Assembly (NCBI RefSeq): GCF_031921685.1 | Contig: NZ_JAPDHU010000001.1 | Coordinates: 1,612,001 to 1,676,000, forward strand | Length of the DNA: 64,000 bases | Reading direction: 5' to 3' | DNA from: Terripilifer sp031921685 | GTDB taxonomy: Bacteria; Pseudomonadota; Alphaproteobacteria; Rhizobiales; Beijerinckiaceae | Shown here: positions 1 to 10,169 of the stretch, in pieces | Layout: the number at the start of each line of letters is the position of its first letter | Numbering within the stretch: the first letter of the stretch is position 1 | The notes under the pieces: generated by a model | Seen by the model: only the letters and a program-made list of their open reading frames with translations | The model's database searches: none | Told to the model about the DNA's origin: nothing | Position numbers and translations under genes: made by a program

Positions 1-435
1 GCGACGTCCGCGCAACCGGCGGCCACCGCCGTCGCCCGTTCGACCGCGCAGCCCGTGGCTCCGGCCGTGCCGACCGCCACCGCTTTCGCGCCGGCCACGC
101 CGCCGGTCGCCGTGCCCGCGACGGCGACTGCATCGGACAAGCCGTTCTATCAGCGCTGGATGGGCATTGCCGATGTTCTGAAGGCCGATGAGGCCGCACC
201 GGCTGCGGCTCCGACCGCTGCCGATACGACGGCTTCGACACCCGCCGTCACGCCGGTTGTCGCGCCGCCGTCTCGTCCGGCCGCGCGTTCATCGTTGCGC
301 CAGCAGCCGGCGCAGCAGCATCCCCAACAGAATTCCAAGGTCGTCGATCCAAGACAGAAGACGTCGTCGCTGCCGGGCATCATCACCGGAGCGCACGAGC
401 CGCTGCCGTCGGGCGTCTTGTCCTTCGCGCGCTAA
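1..435 (+). CDS. C-terminal part of a Pro/Ala-rich hypothetical protein (5' partial)
   Basis: An open frame enters from the left edge and ends at TAA 433-435. The visible 144 residues are rich in Ala, Pro, Thr and Val, typical of a disordered linker or tail. The one more ordered segment contains FYQRWMGIADVLK. A Gln-rich stretch and a short conserved-looking C-terminus (LPGIITGAHEPLPSG) follow. No domain is recognisable, so no function is assigned. The frame has no convincing start inside the window and the gene must begin upstream. It is followed by a good intrinsic terminator, which supports its being a real transcribed gene. Confidence 0.55.
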   Translation, partial: ATSAQPAATAVARSTAQPVAPAVPTATAFAPATPPVAVPATATASDKPFYQRWMGIADVLKADEAAPAAAPTAADTTASTPAVTPVVAPPSRPAARSSLRQQPAQQHPQQNSKVVDPRQKTSSLPGIITGAHEPLPSGVLSFAR

Positions 436-464
436 AATTCCGATTAGGGTCGATCTGATTTCAT

Positions 465-501
465 ATGCCGCTGCTCGTCAGAGTCAGCGGCATCATTTTT
501 T
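465..501 (+). terminator. Rho-independent terminator after the first gene
   Basis: A 9-bp stem (ATGCCGCTG 465-473 with CAGCGGCAT 485-493) encloses an 11-nt loop and is followed by a run of six T at 496-501, 30 nt after the stop codon. Confidence 0.75.
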
Positions 502-519
502 GCGCGTCATCGTGCGCAC

Positions 520-556
520 AAAAAATTACCCCTCCGGACGGGGTGATCCGGAGGGG
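520..556 (-). terminator. Rho-independent terminator for the small secreted protein gene
   Basis: On the minus strand a perfect 10-bp stem (CCCCTCCGGA / TCCGGAGGGG, plus coordinates 529-538 and 547-556) is followed by TAATTTTTT. It lies about 70 nt downstream of the minus-strand stop at 628. Confidence 0.75.
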
Positions 557-627
557 CTGCGACGGTCCTGTGCGGTGCGGGGCGGGCTGAAGTTCAGGAC
601 CGACGATCGGTGACGCCAAGAAGGCGC

Positions 628-948
628 TTAGTTACAGACGCGAACCGGGCGCCAGCCGATGAAATCGCCATAAGCGTTGTAGGCCGGGCGACGGTCGACG
701 TAGCAATAGGCCTGCGGCTCGGCGACGGGGTAATAGGCCGGATAAGACGGCTCGTTGTAGTAGCGCGGCTGTGCGGCCTGCGCGGCGATCGCGCCAAGGG
801 CCAGGCCGCCGATGATGCCGGCGGCGACGGGAGCGCCCCAGCCGCGGCCACGCCAGCCAGCGTCAGCGGTCGTCGAGGCGACCATCGCAGAACCCAGGGC
901 AAGGGCGGCAACAGCGGCCATCGCGGTCTTGCGGATAATCGTGCTCAT
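628..948 (-). CDS. Small secreted glycine/tyrosine-rich protein
   Basis: This 106-residue protein has a clear Sec signal peptide: MSTIIRK, then a hydrophobic Ala-rich core, with likely cleavage near ADA-GW at about residue 30. The mature part starts Gly/Trp-rich (GWRGRGWG), has a short Gly/Ala/Ile-rich hydrophobic stretch, then a Tyr/Pro-rich segment, and ends with the pattern CYVDRRPAYNAYG...GWRPVRVCN containing two cysteines. Small exported proteins of this style are common in Rhizobiales and their function is unknown. The gene stands alone, with its own terminator downstream and a purine-rich GGAGAG site ahead of the ATG. Confidence 0.8.
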   Translation of the reverse strand: MSTIIRKTAMAAVAALALGSAMVASTTADAGWRGRGWGAPVAAGIIGGLALGAIAAQAAQPRYYNEPSYPAYYPVAEPQAYCYVDRRPAYNAYGDFIGWRPVRVCN

Positions 949-1096
949 GTAACTCTCCTATGCCTGTCTCAGCCCTGGTGTGTCCGCAGGCAACTGAAAC
1001 GATGGGGCGACATTAGGAGAGGCTGGCTGAACGCTGCGTGGCAGAGATATTCATATTCGGTTCATCGCCGGGTGCGTGCGGGCTGGGTATTTGATC

Positions 1097-1984
1097 CTAA
1101 GCGTGGAAGTGCTGGCGCAAGGCATCCTGGAATTGGCGGGCCAATCTTGAGGGTTGCTCGTTGCGCCGGCGCAGCAGGCCGACGGTGCGGGTGATGCGCG
1201 GTCCGCGCAGATCGATCACGGCGAGGCCTTTCGGCAATTGGCGCGATGACAGGCGCGGCACGAGCGCCAGGGCCAGGCCAGCCTGCACCAGCATCAGCGC
1301 CGTCATCGTGTGCTGCACTTCGAAATCCCAGCGATAGCGTTCGGCGCGGGCGCCCAGTGCGGCGTCGAGAATGATGCGATTGGCGATCGATGGGGTGGAG
1401 CGCACCAGCGGTATGTCGACGAGGTCGGCCCAGCTCACCGATGAACGGCCGACGAAGGCGTGGTTCTTCGGACAGATGCAGACATAGTCGTCGCTGAAGA
1501 GCGGTTCGGCGGTGAGGTTCCAGCGATTGGCGGCAAGAATGGCGATGCCGAATTCGGCGCGGCCCGAGGACACCGTCTCGCCGATCTCCGTCGCCGATTT
1601 GTCGAACAGGCGTACATGCGCATCGGGCTCGCGTCGCCGGAACTCCTTGAAGACGGGCGCGAGAATGTGAACTGCTATGGTTGGCATGCAGGCGAAGGCC
1701 AGTTCCTCGGTCTTGTCGCGATGGCGTGTGCGCACGAGCGAGAGCTGTTGCTCGAAGTCGCCCATCAAAGCACGCGCCTTGGGAAAAAGATCGGCACCAG
1801 CTTCCGTCAGCGTCACCCGACGCGTGGTGCGATTGAAGAGCTGTAGATCGAGGCTCTGCTCGAGCTTGCGCAGGCGATGGCTGATCGCCGTTTGCGAGAC
1901 ATTGAGATGGGAAGCGGCGCGGCTGAAGCTGCCTTGTTCCGCCACACTCACGAAGGCTTCTATCCCCAGAACATCGAATTTCAT
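1097..1984 (-). CDS. LysR-family transcriptional regulator
   Basis: This 295-residue protein has the full LysR layout. An N-terminal winged helix-turn-helix (about residues 5-65, with SFSRAASHLNVSQTAISHRLRKLEQ) is followed by a periplasmic-binding-protein-like effector domain (about 90-290). It is divergent from the FAH-family / amidohydrolase / binding-protein operon that starts at 2100, which is the usual arrangement for a LysR activator and its target. A perfect 7-bp inverted repeat (1999-2015) sits in the shared intergenic region and is a candidate operator. The effector is unknown; a carboxylic or aromatic acid is inferred from the neighbours. Confidence 0.9.
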   Translation of the reverse strand: MKFDVLGIEAFVSVAEQGSFSRAASHLNVSQTAISHRLRKLEQSLDLQLFNRTTRRVTLTEAGADLFPKARALMGDFEQQLSLVRTRHRDKTEELAFACMPTIAVHILAPVFKEFRRREPDAHVRLFDKSATEIGETVSSGRAEFGIAILAANRWNLTAEPLFSDDYVCICPKNHAFVGRSSVSWADLVDIPLVRSTPSIANRIILDAALGARAERYRWDFEVQHTMTALMLVQAGLALALVPRLSSRQLPKGLAVIDLRGPRITRTVGLLRRRNEQPSRLARQFQDALRQHFHA

Positions 1985-1998
1985 CGGTCATTCCCATT

Positions 1999-2015
1999 CA
2001 TGAACGTTGTTCATG
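1999..2015. promoter_or_regulatory. Candidate LysR operator
   Basis: The sequence CATGAAC-GTT-GTTCATG is a perfect 7-bp inverted repeat with a 3-bp spacer. It lies 15 bp upstream of the LysR start and about 85 bp upstream of the divergent operon. Size and position fit an LTTR box that also autoregulates. Binding is inferred, not shown. Confidence 0.5.
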
Positions 2016-2099
2016 GATTTAGCAGAAACTTCCATTTGATTCATCATGGGTCGTCAAGCGAAGGTCCGCCCGTAAAGAGAAAAGTCTAGGGAGAAAACA

Positions 2100-2879
2100 A
2101 TGATCTGGTGCCGCTTCCTGCGCGACGATGCCGTGTCCTACGGCGTCGTCGAAGATGGGCGCATCAAAGAAGTGTCCGGTTCGCCGTTCGGGACGTGGAA
2201 CTATTCGGGGCGCACGTTCGCCGTGGCGGATGTGACGCTGGATGTGCCTGTCGTGCCGGGCAATTTCTATGCGATCGGCTCGAACTACGCCTCGCATGTG
2301 GAAGAGCGTGGCAAGGTGCGCGGCACAGGCGCGAAATATTATGACGTGCCGCGCGTCGGCTATCGCGCCAATTCGGCGCTGCTGCCGACCGGGCAGAACA
2401 TCGTCAAGCCGCAGGGCTCCGGCGAACAGTTCCAATATGAAGGCGAGCTTGTCGCCGTCATCGGCAAGAAGGCGCGACGCGTCTCGCCGGAAGAGGCGTG
2501 GTCGTGCATTTTCGGCTGGACGATCGGCAATGACGTGACCGAGCGCGACTGGCAGAAGAACGATCCGACCAATCTGCGCGGCAAGAACTGCGATACGTTC
2601 AAACCGATGGGGCCGTGGATCGTCACCGGCATTCACCCCAAAGACATGCGCACGCAGGTCGTTCTCAACGGCAAGAAGCTGCACGATTTCGCTACCGGCA
2701 ACATGCTGTTCGATGCGGGCGCGGTGATCAGCGCCATTTCGCAGACCAATACGCTGCATCCAGGCGATGTGGTTTGGCTCGGAACCGACGAATTGCCGGT
2801 CAACATCAAGCCCGGCGATCGCCTCGACATCACGATCTCGGGCATTGGCACGCTCAGCAATGCCGTCGTAGCGGAGTGA
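2100..2879 (+). CDS. Fumarylacetoacetate hydrolase family protein
   Basis: This 259-residue protein belongs to the FAH superfamily, which includes 2-hydroxyhepta-2,4-diene-1,7-dioate isomerases, acylpyruvases and ketopyruvate hydrolases. The metal-site region is visible in QYEGELVAVIGKKARRVSPEEA and the following GWTIGNDVTERDWQ. The C-terminus carries the typical LHPGDVVWLGT...IKPGDRLDITISGIGTLSN. A GGGAGA ribosome site precedes the ATG. The gene leads an operon: an amidohydrolase starts 11 nt downstream and a binding protein overlaps that one. Hydrolysis or isomerisation of a dicarboxylic ring-cleavage product is the likely role; the exact substrate cannot be read from sequence. Confidence 0.88.
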   Translation: MIWCRFLRDDAVSYGVVEDGRIKEVSGSPFGTWNYSGRTFAVADVTLDVPVVPGNFYAIGSNYASHVEERGKVRGTGAKYYDVPRVGYRANSALLPTGQNIVKPQGSGEQFQYEGELVAVIGKKARRVSPEEAWSCIFGWTIGNDVTERDWQKNDPTNLRGKNCDTFKPMGPWIVTGIHPKDMRTQVVLNGKKLHDFATGNMLFDAGAVISAISQTNTLHPGDVVWLGTDELPVNIKPGDRLDITISGIGTLSNAVVAE

Positions 2880-2890
2880 GGACAGAGTTC

Positions 2891-3727
2891 ATGAAGGTCA
2901 TCGATACCCAGGTGCATATCTGGGCCGCCAGCACGCCGGAGCGGCCGTGGATGGAGGGCATGGAAAAGCGGGCTCATCGCGACAAGCCGCTTTCGGCCGA
3001 AATGGTGTTGCAAGCCATGGATGAAGCGGGCGTGACCCACGTGGTTCTCGTGCCGCCGTCGCTTGATGGCGATCGCAACGATCTGGCCCTTGCGGCGGCG
3101 CAACGCTATCCCGATCGCTTCGCCGTGATGGGGCGCCTGCTCATCGACAAGCCCGGTGCGCCCGCTCGGCTCGAGCGGTGGAAAGAGGATGCGGGCATGC
3201 TCGGCGTGCGCCTCACCTTCCATCGTGACAACGATCGGCCGTTCATGACCAACGGCGTCGCCGACTGGTTCTGGCCGGTGGCGCAGCGGCATGACATTCC
3301 CGTCATGGTGCATGCGCCCGAACGAATCGCCGAAGTCGGCGAGATCGCAAAAAAATATCCGCGCTTGCGGCTCATCATCGATCATATGGGTTTTGCCCGC
3401 GAGACGATGGATGACAAGGCTCAGGCCGCCGCCGATCGGCTGTTGACTTTGGCGCCACTGCAAAACGTGTCGGTTAAGGTCTCGGCCATGCCGTGCTTTT
3501 CAAGCGAGGCCTATCCGTTTCGCAATCTGCATGATCCGATCAAGCGCACGATCGATGGCTTCGGCGTCGCGCGATGCTTCTGGGGTACGGATTATTCGCG
3601 CCTGCCCGATGCGTGCAGCTATCGCCAGGCGGTGACGATGTTCACGGAGGAGATGGGTCTGTCAGGCTCCGATCTCGAAGCCGTCATGGGAGACTCGTTT
3701 TCACGCGCGATGGGGTGGCCAACATGA
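2891..3727 (+). CDS. Amidohydrolase family protein (PF04909 type)
   Basis: The open frame extends further upstream, but the ATG at 2891, preceded by GGAGTGAGGA and just after the stop of the FAH-family gene, gives the normal 278-residue protein. The N-terminus reads MKVIDTQVHIW, the central strands contain VMVHAPE and LIIDHMGF, and the C-terminal part contains FWGTDYSRL. This is the TIM-barrel amidohydrolase-2 fold (lactonases, decarboxylases, metal-dependent hydrolases). The usual DxHxH motif is DTQVH here, so the first histidine ligand is replaced by Gln, as in some lactonase-like members. Its stop overlaps the next start in an ATGA, indicating translational coupling. Likely acts on the same pathway as its neighbour. 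Confidence 0.85.
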   Translation: MKVIDTQVHIWAASTPERPWMEGMEKRAHRDKPLSAEMVLQAMDEAGVTHVVLVPPSLDGDRNDLALAAAQRYPDRFAVMGRLLIDKPGAPARLERWKEDAGMLGVRLTFHRDNDRPFMTNGVADWFWPVAQRHDIPVMVHAPERIAEVGEIAKKYPRLRLIIDHMGFARETMDDKAQAAADRLLTLAPLQNVSVKVSAMPCFSSEAYPFRNLHDPIKRTIDGFGVARCFWGTDYSRLPDACSYRQAVTMFTEEMGLSGSDLEAVMGDSFSRAMGWPT

Positions 3728-4755
3728 AGACGTTGCGGATGTTTCGACGGGGACTGCTGACGCTGTCGTTATGCCTGGCCGGCGGTTTCGCCCAGGCGCA
3801 GAGTGTCGAGGATTTTTATCGCGGCAAGAATGTCGACATGTATGTCGGCTTTTCTTCCGGCGGCGGCTATGACGTCTATGCGCGGCTGATCGCCCGGCAT
3901 ATGGGGCGTCATATTCCCGGCGTGCCCAATATCGTCGTCAAGAATATGGAAGGCGCTGGCAGCGTCCGGCTCGCCAACTGGCTTTATGCGATCGCGCCGA
4001 AAGACGGCACGGTGATGGGCATGTTCGCGCGCGGCGTACCGCTCGATCCGCTGTTTGGCAATCCCGGCCCGCAATTCAAGGACGGTTCGGCTTTCACCTA
4101 TATTGGCAGTGCCAATAACGAAGTCTCGGTCTGTGGCGTCGATGCGAAAGCGGGGATCAAGACCTTCTCCGATCTCTTCAACAAGGATGTCATTGTCGGT
4201 GGCTTCGGTGCCGGCACGGAATCCGAACAGCACGTGAAAATCTCGAACGCCGTGCTCGGCACGCGCTTCAAACTGGTGAAGGGCTATCCCGGCGGCAATG
4301 ATGTGAACCTGGCTCTGTCGCGGGGCGAGGTGCAGGGCCGCTGCGGCTGGTCGTGGACCAGCATTCGCGGTGCCGAGCAAATGAAGCAGATCAAGGATGG
4401 GTCTCTGCTAATCCTCGTGCAGAACTCGTTGGAAAAGCATGCCGATTTGCCCGATGTGCCGTTGATCATGGACTTCGTGAAAACCGAGGATCAGCGCCAG
4501 ATGCTGTCTCTGGTGTTGGCGCCGCAAAAGATGGGCCGGCCGTTCTTCGGTCCGCCCGGTATTCCGGCCGACCGTCTCGCCGCTTTGCAAAAGGCGTTTA
4601 CCGAAACGATGACCGATCCGGAATTCGTGCAGGCGGCCGACAAGATGCAGTTGGAAGTCTCGCCGATCTCCGGCGCTGAAATGGAAAAGATCATCAAGGA
4701 TGCTTATGCGGTCGATCCGGCTTTGGTGAAGCGCACGGGCGATGCCATTCGCTGA
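3724..4755 (+). CDS. TctC/Bug-family tripartite tricarboxylate transporter binding protein
   Basis: This 343-residue exported protein starts at the ATG of an ATGA overlap with the preceding stop. A Sec signal peptide (MKTLRMFRRG, then a hydrophobic core ending FAQAQ) is followed by the family pattern: VDMYVGFSSGGGYDVYARL near the mature N-terminus, VVKNMEGAGSVRLANWLY, and the late GIPADRLAALQKAF segment. Bug proteins bind small carboxylates in the periplasm. No TctA or TctB membrane subunit is encoded nearby, so it may serve a distant permease or a sensing role. It closes the 2.1-4.8 kb operon and is followed by a strong terminator. Confidence 0.9.
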   Translation: MKTLRMFRRGLLTLSLCLAGGFAQAQSVEDFYRGKNVDMYVGFSSGGGYDVYARLIARHMGRHIPGVPNIVVKNMEGAGSVRLANWLYAIAPKDGTVMGMFARGVPLDPLFGNPGPQFKDGSAFTYIGSANNEVSVCGVDAKAGIKTFSDLFNKDVIVGGFGAGTESEQHVKISNAVLGTRFKLVKGYPGGNDVNLALSRGEVQGRCGWSWTSIRGAEQMKQIKDGSLLILVQNSLEKHADLPDVPLIMDFVKTEDQRQMLSLVLAPQKMGRPFFGPPGIPADRLAALQKAFTETMTDPEFVQAADKMQLEVSPISGAEMEKIIKDAYAVDPALVKRTGDAIR

Positions 4756-4782
4756 GCTTCAGCGCTTCTGATGCGAAAATGA

Positions 4783-4817
4783 AAAGAGCCCCGGTTCTGG
4801 TCGAACCGGGGCTCTTT
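4783..4817. terminator. Bidirectional intrinsic terminator between the binding-protein gene and secA
   Basis: A perfect 15-bp stem (4783-4797 with 4803-4817) has a 5-nt loop. The outer stem is A-rich on one side and T-rich on the other, so it can stop both convergent transcripts. Confidence 0.85.
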
Positions 4818-4839
4818 GTTGAGCAGCTGTTGGTCGCAA

Positions 4840-7662
<2,823 letters not shown>

Positions 7663-7960
7663 TCAAAAACCCTTCTGATCCGGCGGCCGGTTTGCGGCGG
7701 GCGCGGGCGGCGCTACAGCTTGTTCCGCTGCCCAGACGTCGGGCGCAGTGCTCTCCGACACAGAGAGCTGCAAAACGGGCGAGAAATAAGATCGGGGTAT
7801 GCCCTTGTCAATGAAACGGGCGCCCTGAAACCGTGGTCCAATCGGCGCAGTCTGGACATAAGCTTGTCTTGAACTTGCCATCTGCTTGTCCGACTCAAAG
7901 ATTTGACAGATTGTGCCTTGGTAGACCTACGGTCCGTTTTGGCCGCGACTGGAGCTTTTC

Positions 7961-8818
7961 ATGACTTTTCATCGCCTTGGACCCTGGCTTGGCGCGGCTG
8001 GATTGGCCCTGATGCTGGCCGGGCTTTCTCCGGCCACGGCCAAGGTTCTGGCCAAGGTGGACGGCCAGGAGATCACTGACGATGATGTGAAGCTTGCGCT
8101 TGAGGACATCGGCTCGACCCTGCCGCAGCAATTGCAGGGCGCCGATCGCGAAAATTACGTGGTCGATTACCTCATCGACATGATTTTGGTGGCGAAAAAG
8201 GCCGAGGCCGACAAATTGGCCGATGGCGCCGAATTCCGGCGCCGCCTGACCTATCTGCGCGAACGGGCGCTGATGGAGACCCTGTTCGGCAATCTTGGCC
8301 GGGAGGCGGCGACCGATGCCGCCCTGCAGGCCGTCTATGAGCAGGCCGCCAAGGCGCAGACCGGCGAACCGGAGGTCAAGGCCCGGCACATCCTGGTGGC
8401 GACCGAAGCCGAGGCCAAGGCGGCGCTGAAACGGGTGCGCGACGGCGAGGATTTCGCCAAGGTGGCCACTGAAGTGTCGCGCGATCCGGGCTCCCAGGGG
8501 GGTGATCTGGGCTGGTTCAGCAAGGATCAGATGGTGCCGGAATTCGGCAATGCCGCCTTCGCCATGGAACCGAACCAGATTTCCGAGCCGGTGAAGAGCC
8601 AGTTCGGCTGGCATATCATCAAGGTGGAGGGCAAGCGCACCAAGAGCTTCCCGCCCTTCGAGCAGGTGAAGGAGCAGGTGAAGCAATATGTCGTCCAGCG
8701 CGCTCAGCAGGACCTGATCAGCAAGCTGCGCAGCGCCGCTAAGATCGAGCGCATGAGCGACGCCAAACCTGACTTGGTAAAGCCCGATCCGGCCAAACCC
8801 GAGCAGCCGAAGAAATAG
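7961..8818 (+). CDS. Parvulin-type peptidyl-prolyl cis-trans isomerase (periplasmic foldase)
   Basis: This 285-residue protein begins with a signal peptide (hydrophobic segment ending SPATA, about residue 27). A SurA-like N-terminal helical region follows (VDGQEITDDDVKLAL). The parvulin domain spans about 138-235 and shows VKARHILVATEAEAKAAL, FAKVATEVSRDPGSQGGDLG and GWHIIKVEG. The C-terminal tail is Lys/Pro-rich. It should catalyse proline isomerisation and help fold exported proteins, which fits its position divergent from secA. GGAG lies 6 nt before the ATG. Confidence 0.93.
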   Translation: MTFHRLGPWLGAAGLALMLAGLSPATAKVLAKVDGQEITDDDVKLALEDIGSTLPQQLQGADRENYVVDYLIDMILVAKKAEADKLADGAEFRRRLTYLRERALMETLFGNLGREAATDAALQAVYEQAAKAQTGEPEVKARHILVATEAEAKAALKRVRDGEDFAKVATEVSRDPGSQGGDLGWFSKDQMVPEFGNAAFAMEPNQISEPVKSQFGWHIIKVEGKRTKSFPPFEQVKEQVKQYVVQRAQQDLISKLRSAAKIERMSDAKPDLVKPDPAKPEQPKK

Positions 8819-8921
8819 GCGCACCGAAACGCTTCTGCCTCTTGCTTTGGCGCGCCGGATCGGTTTTGGAATTCGGCGTTCGCCAACCCCTGGCCCCTTT
8901 GGCCAAAATCCGGAAAATTCC

Positions 8922-10169
8922 ATGGCCCAGTCCGTTGCCGTGTCTCCGCTCGCGCCGAAATCCTATCCTGACCTGCCCGTGATCGAGGGCGTGCGTTTCG
9001 CCACCGCCGCGGCCGGCATCCGATACAAGGGCCGCACCGATGTGATGCTGGCGCTGATGGACAAGGGCACCCAGGCCGCCGGTGTCTTCACCAAGTCGAA
9101 ATGCCCGTCGGCGCCGGTCGAATGGTGCCGTTCCAAGCTGAAGGGCGGCAAGGCGCGCGCGCTCGTCGTCAATTCCGGCAATGCCAATGCCTTCACCGGC
9201 AAGACCGGTCTGCAACAGGCGAAATTCACCGCCGAACTCGCCGCCAAGGCGACCGGCGCGCCGCTCGGCGAGATTTTTCTGGCCTCGACCGGCGTCATCG
9301 GCGAGCCGCTCGATGCCTCCAAGTTCAAGGGCGTGTTCGACAAGCTGGTGAAGGAGGCCGCGCCCGACGGGCTGCTCGATGCGGCACGTGCGATCATGAC
9401 CACCGACACTTTCCCGAAGGTGGCGACCGCGCAGGTCAAGATCGGTGGCGTCGAAGTCACCATCAACGGCATCGCCAAGGGCGCCGGCATGATCGCGCCC
9501 GACATGGCGACCATGCTGTCCTATGTCTTCACGGATGCGCCGATCGCCGCCGCCGCCTTGCAGGCCATGCTGTCGAAGTCGGTGCAGGGCAGTTTCAACT
9601 CGATCACCGTCGACAGCGACACCTCGACCTCCGACAGCTTGATGCTGTTCGCCACGGGTGCGGCCGCCAAGCGCGGCGCGCCGAAGATCACCAGCGCCAC
9701 GGATCGTCGTCTCGTCGAATTCCGCAAGGCGCTCGATGCGGTGCTGCTCGATCTGTCGCATCAGGTGGTGCGGGACGGCGAGGGCTGCCGCAAGTTCGTC
9801 GAAGTGATCGTCGAAGGCGCGGCCACCGCGACGGCGGCCAAGAAAGTCGCTTTCGCCATCGCCAATTCGCCGCTGGTGAAGACGGCGATCGCCGGCGAGG
9901 ACGCCAATTGGGGGCGCGTCGTGATGGCCGTCGGCAAGGCCGGCGAAAAGGCCGATCGCGACAAGCTGGCCATCTGGTTCGGCGGCATTCGCGTCGCTCA
10001 CAAGGGTTTGCGCGATCCTTCCTATGACGAAGGGAAGGTCTCGACCTATATGAAGGGCGAGGCGATCGAATTGCGTGTTCATATCGGCGTCGGCAAGGCC
10101 ACAAACCGGGTGTGGACCTGCGATCTGACCAAGGAATATGTCGCCATCAATGGCGACTATCGGAGCTGA
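8922..10169 (+). CDS. argJ: Bifunctional glutamate N-acetyltransferase / amino-acid acetyltransferase ArgJ
   Basis: The 415-residue protein begins at the ATG at 8922 (MAQSVAVSPL); the frame is open further upstream but family members start here. ArgJ transfers acetyl from N-acetylornithine to glutamate in the cyclic arginine pathway. The autocatalytic cleavage site is visible as KGAGMIAPDMA-TML, with Thr197 as the new N-terminal nucleophile of the beta chain. The oxyanion-hole residues (STGVIG) and the C-terminal AINGDYRS are also present. Its last 32 nt overlap the start of the downstream acyl-CoA ligase frame. Confidence 0.96.
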   Translation: MAQSVAVSPLAPKSYPDLPVIEGVRFATAAAGIRYKGRTDVMLALMDKGTQAAGVFTKSKCPSAPVEWCRSKLKGGKARALVVNSGNANAFTGKTGLQQAKFTAELAAKATGAPLGEIFLASTGVIGEPLDASKFKGVFDKLVKEAAPDGLLDAARAIMTTDTFPKVATAQVKIGGVEVTINGIAKGAGMIAPDMATMLSYVFTDAPIAAAALQAMLSKSVQGSFNSITVDSDTSTSDSLMLFATGAAAKRGAPKITSATDRRLVEFRKALDAVLLDLSHQVVRDGEGCRKFVEVIVEGAATATAAKKVAFAIANSPLVKTAIAGEDANWGRVVMAVGKAGEKADRDKLAIWFGGIRVAHKGLRDPSYDEGKVSTYMKGEAIELRVHIGVGKATNRVWTCDLTKEYVAINGDYRS

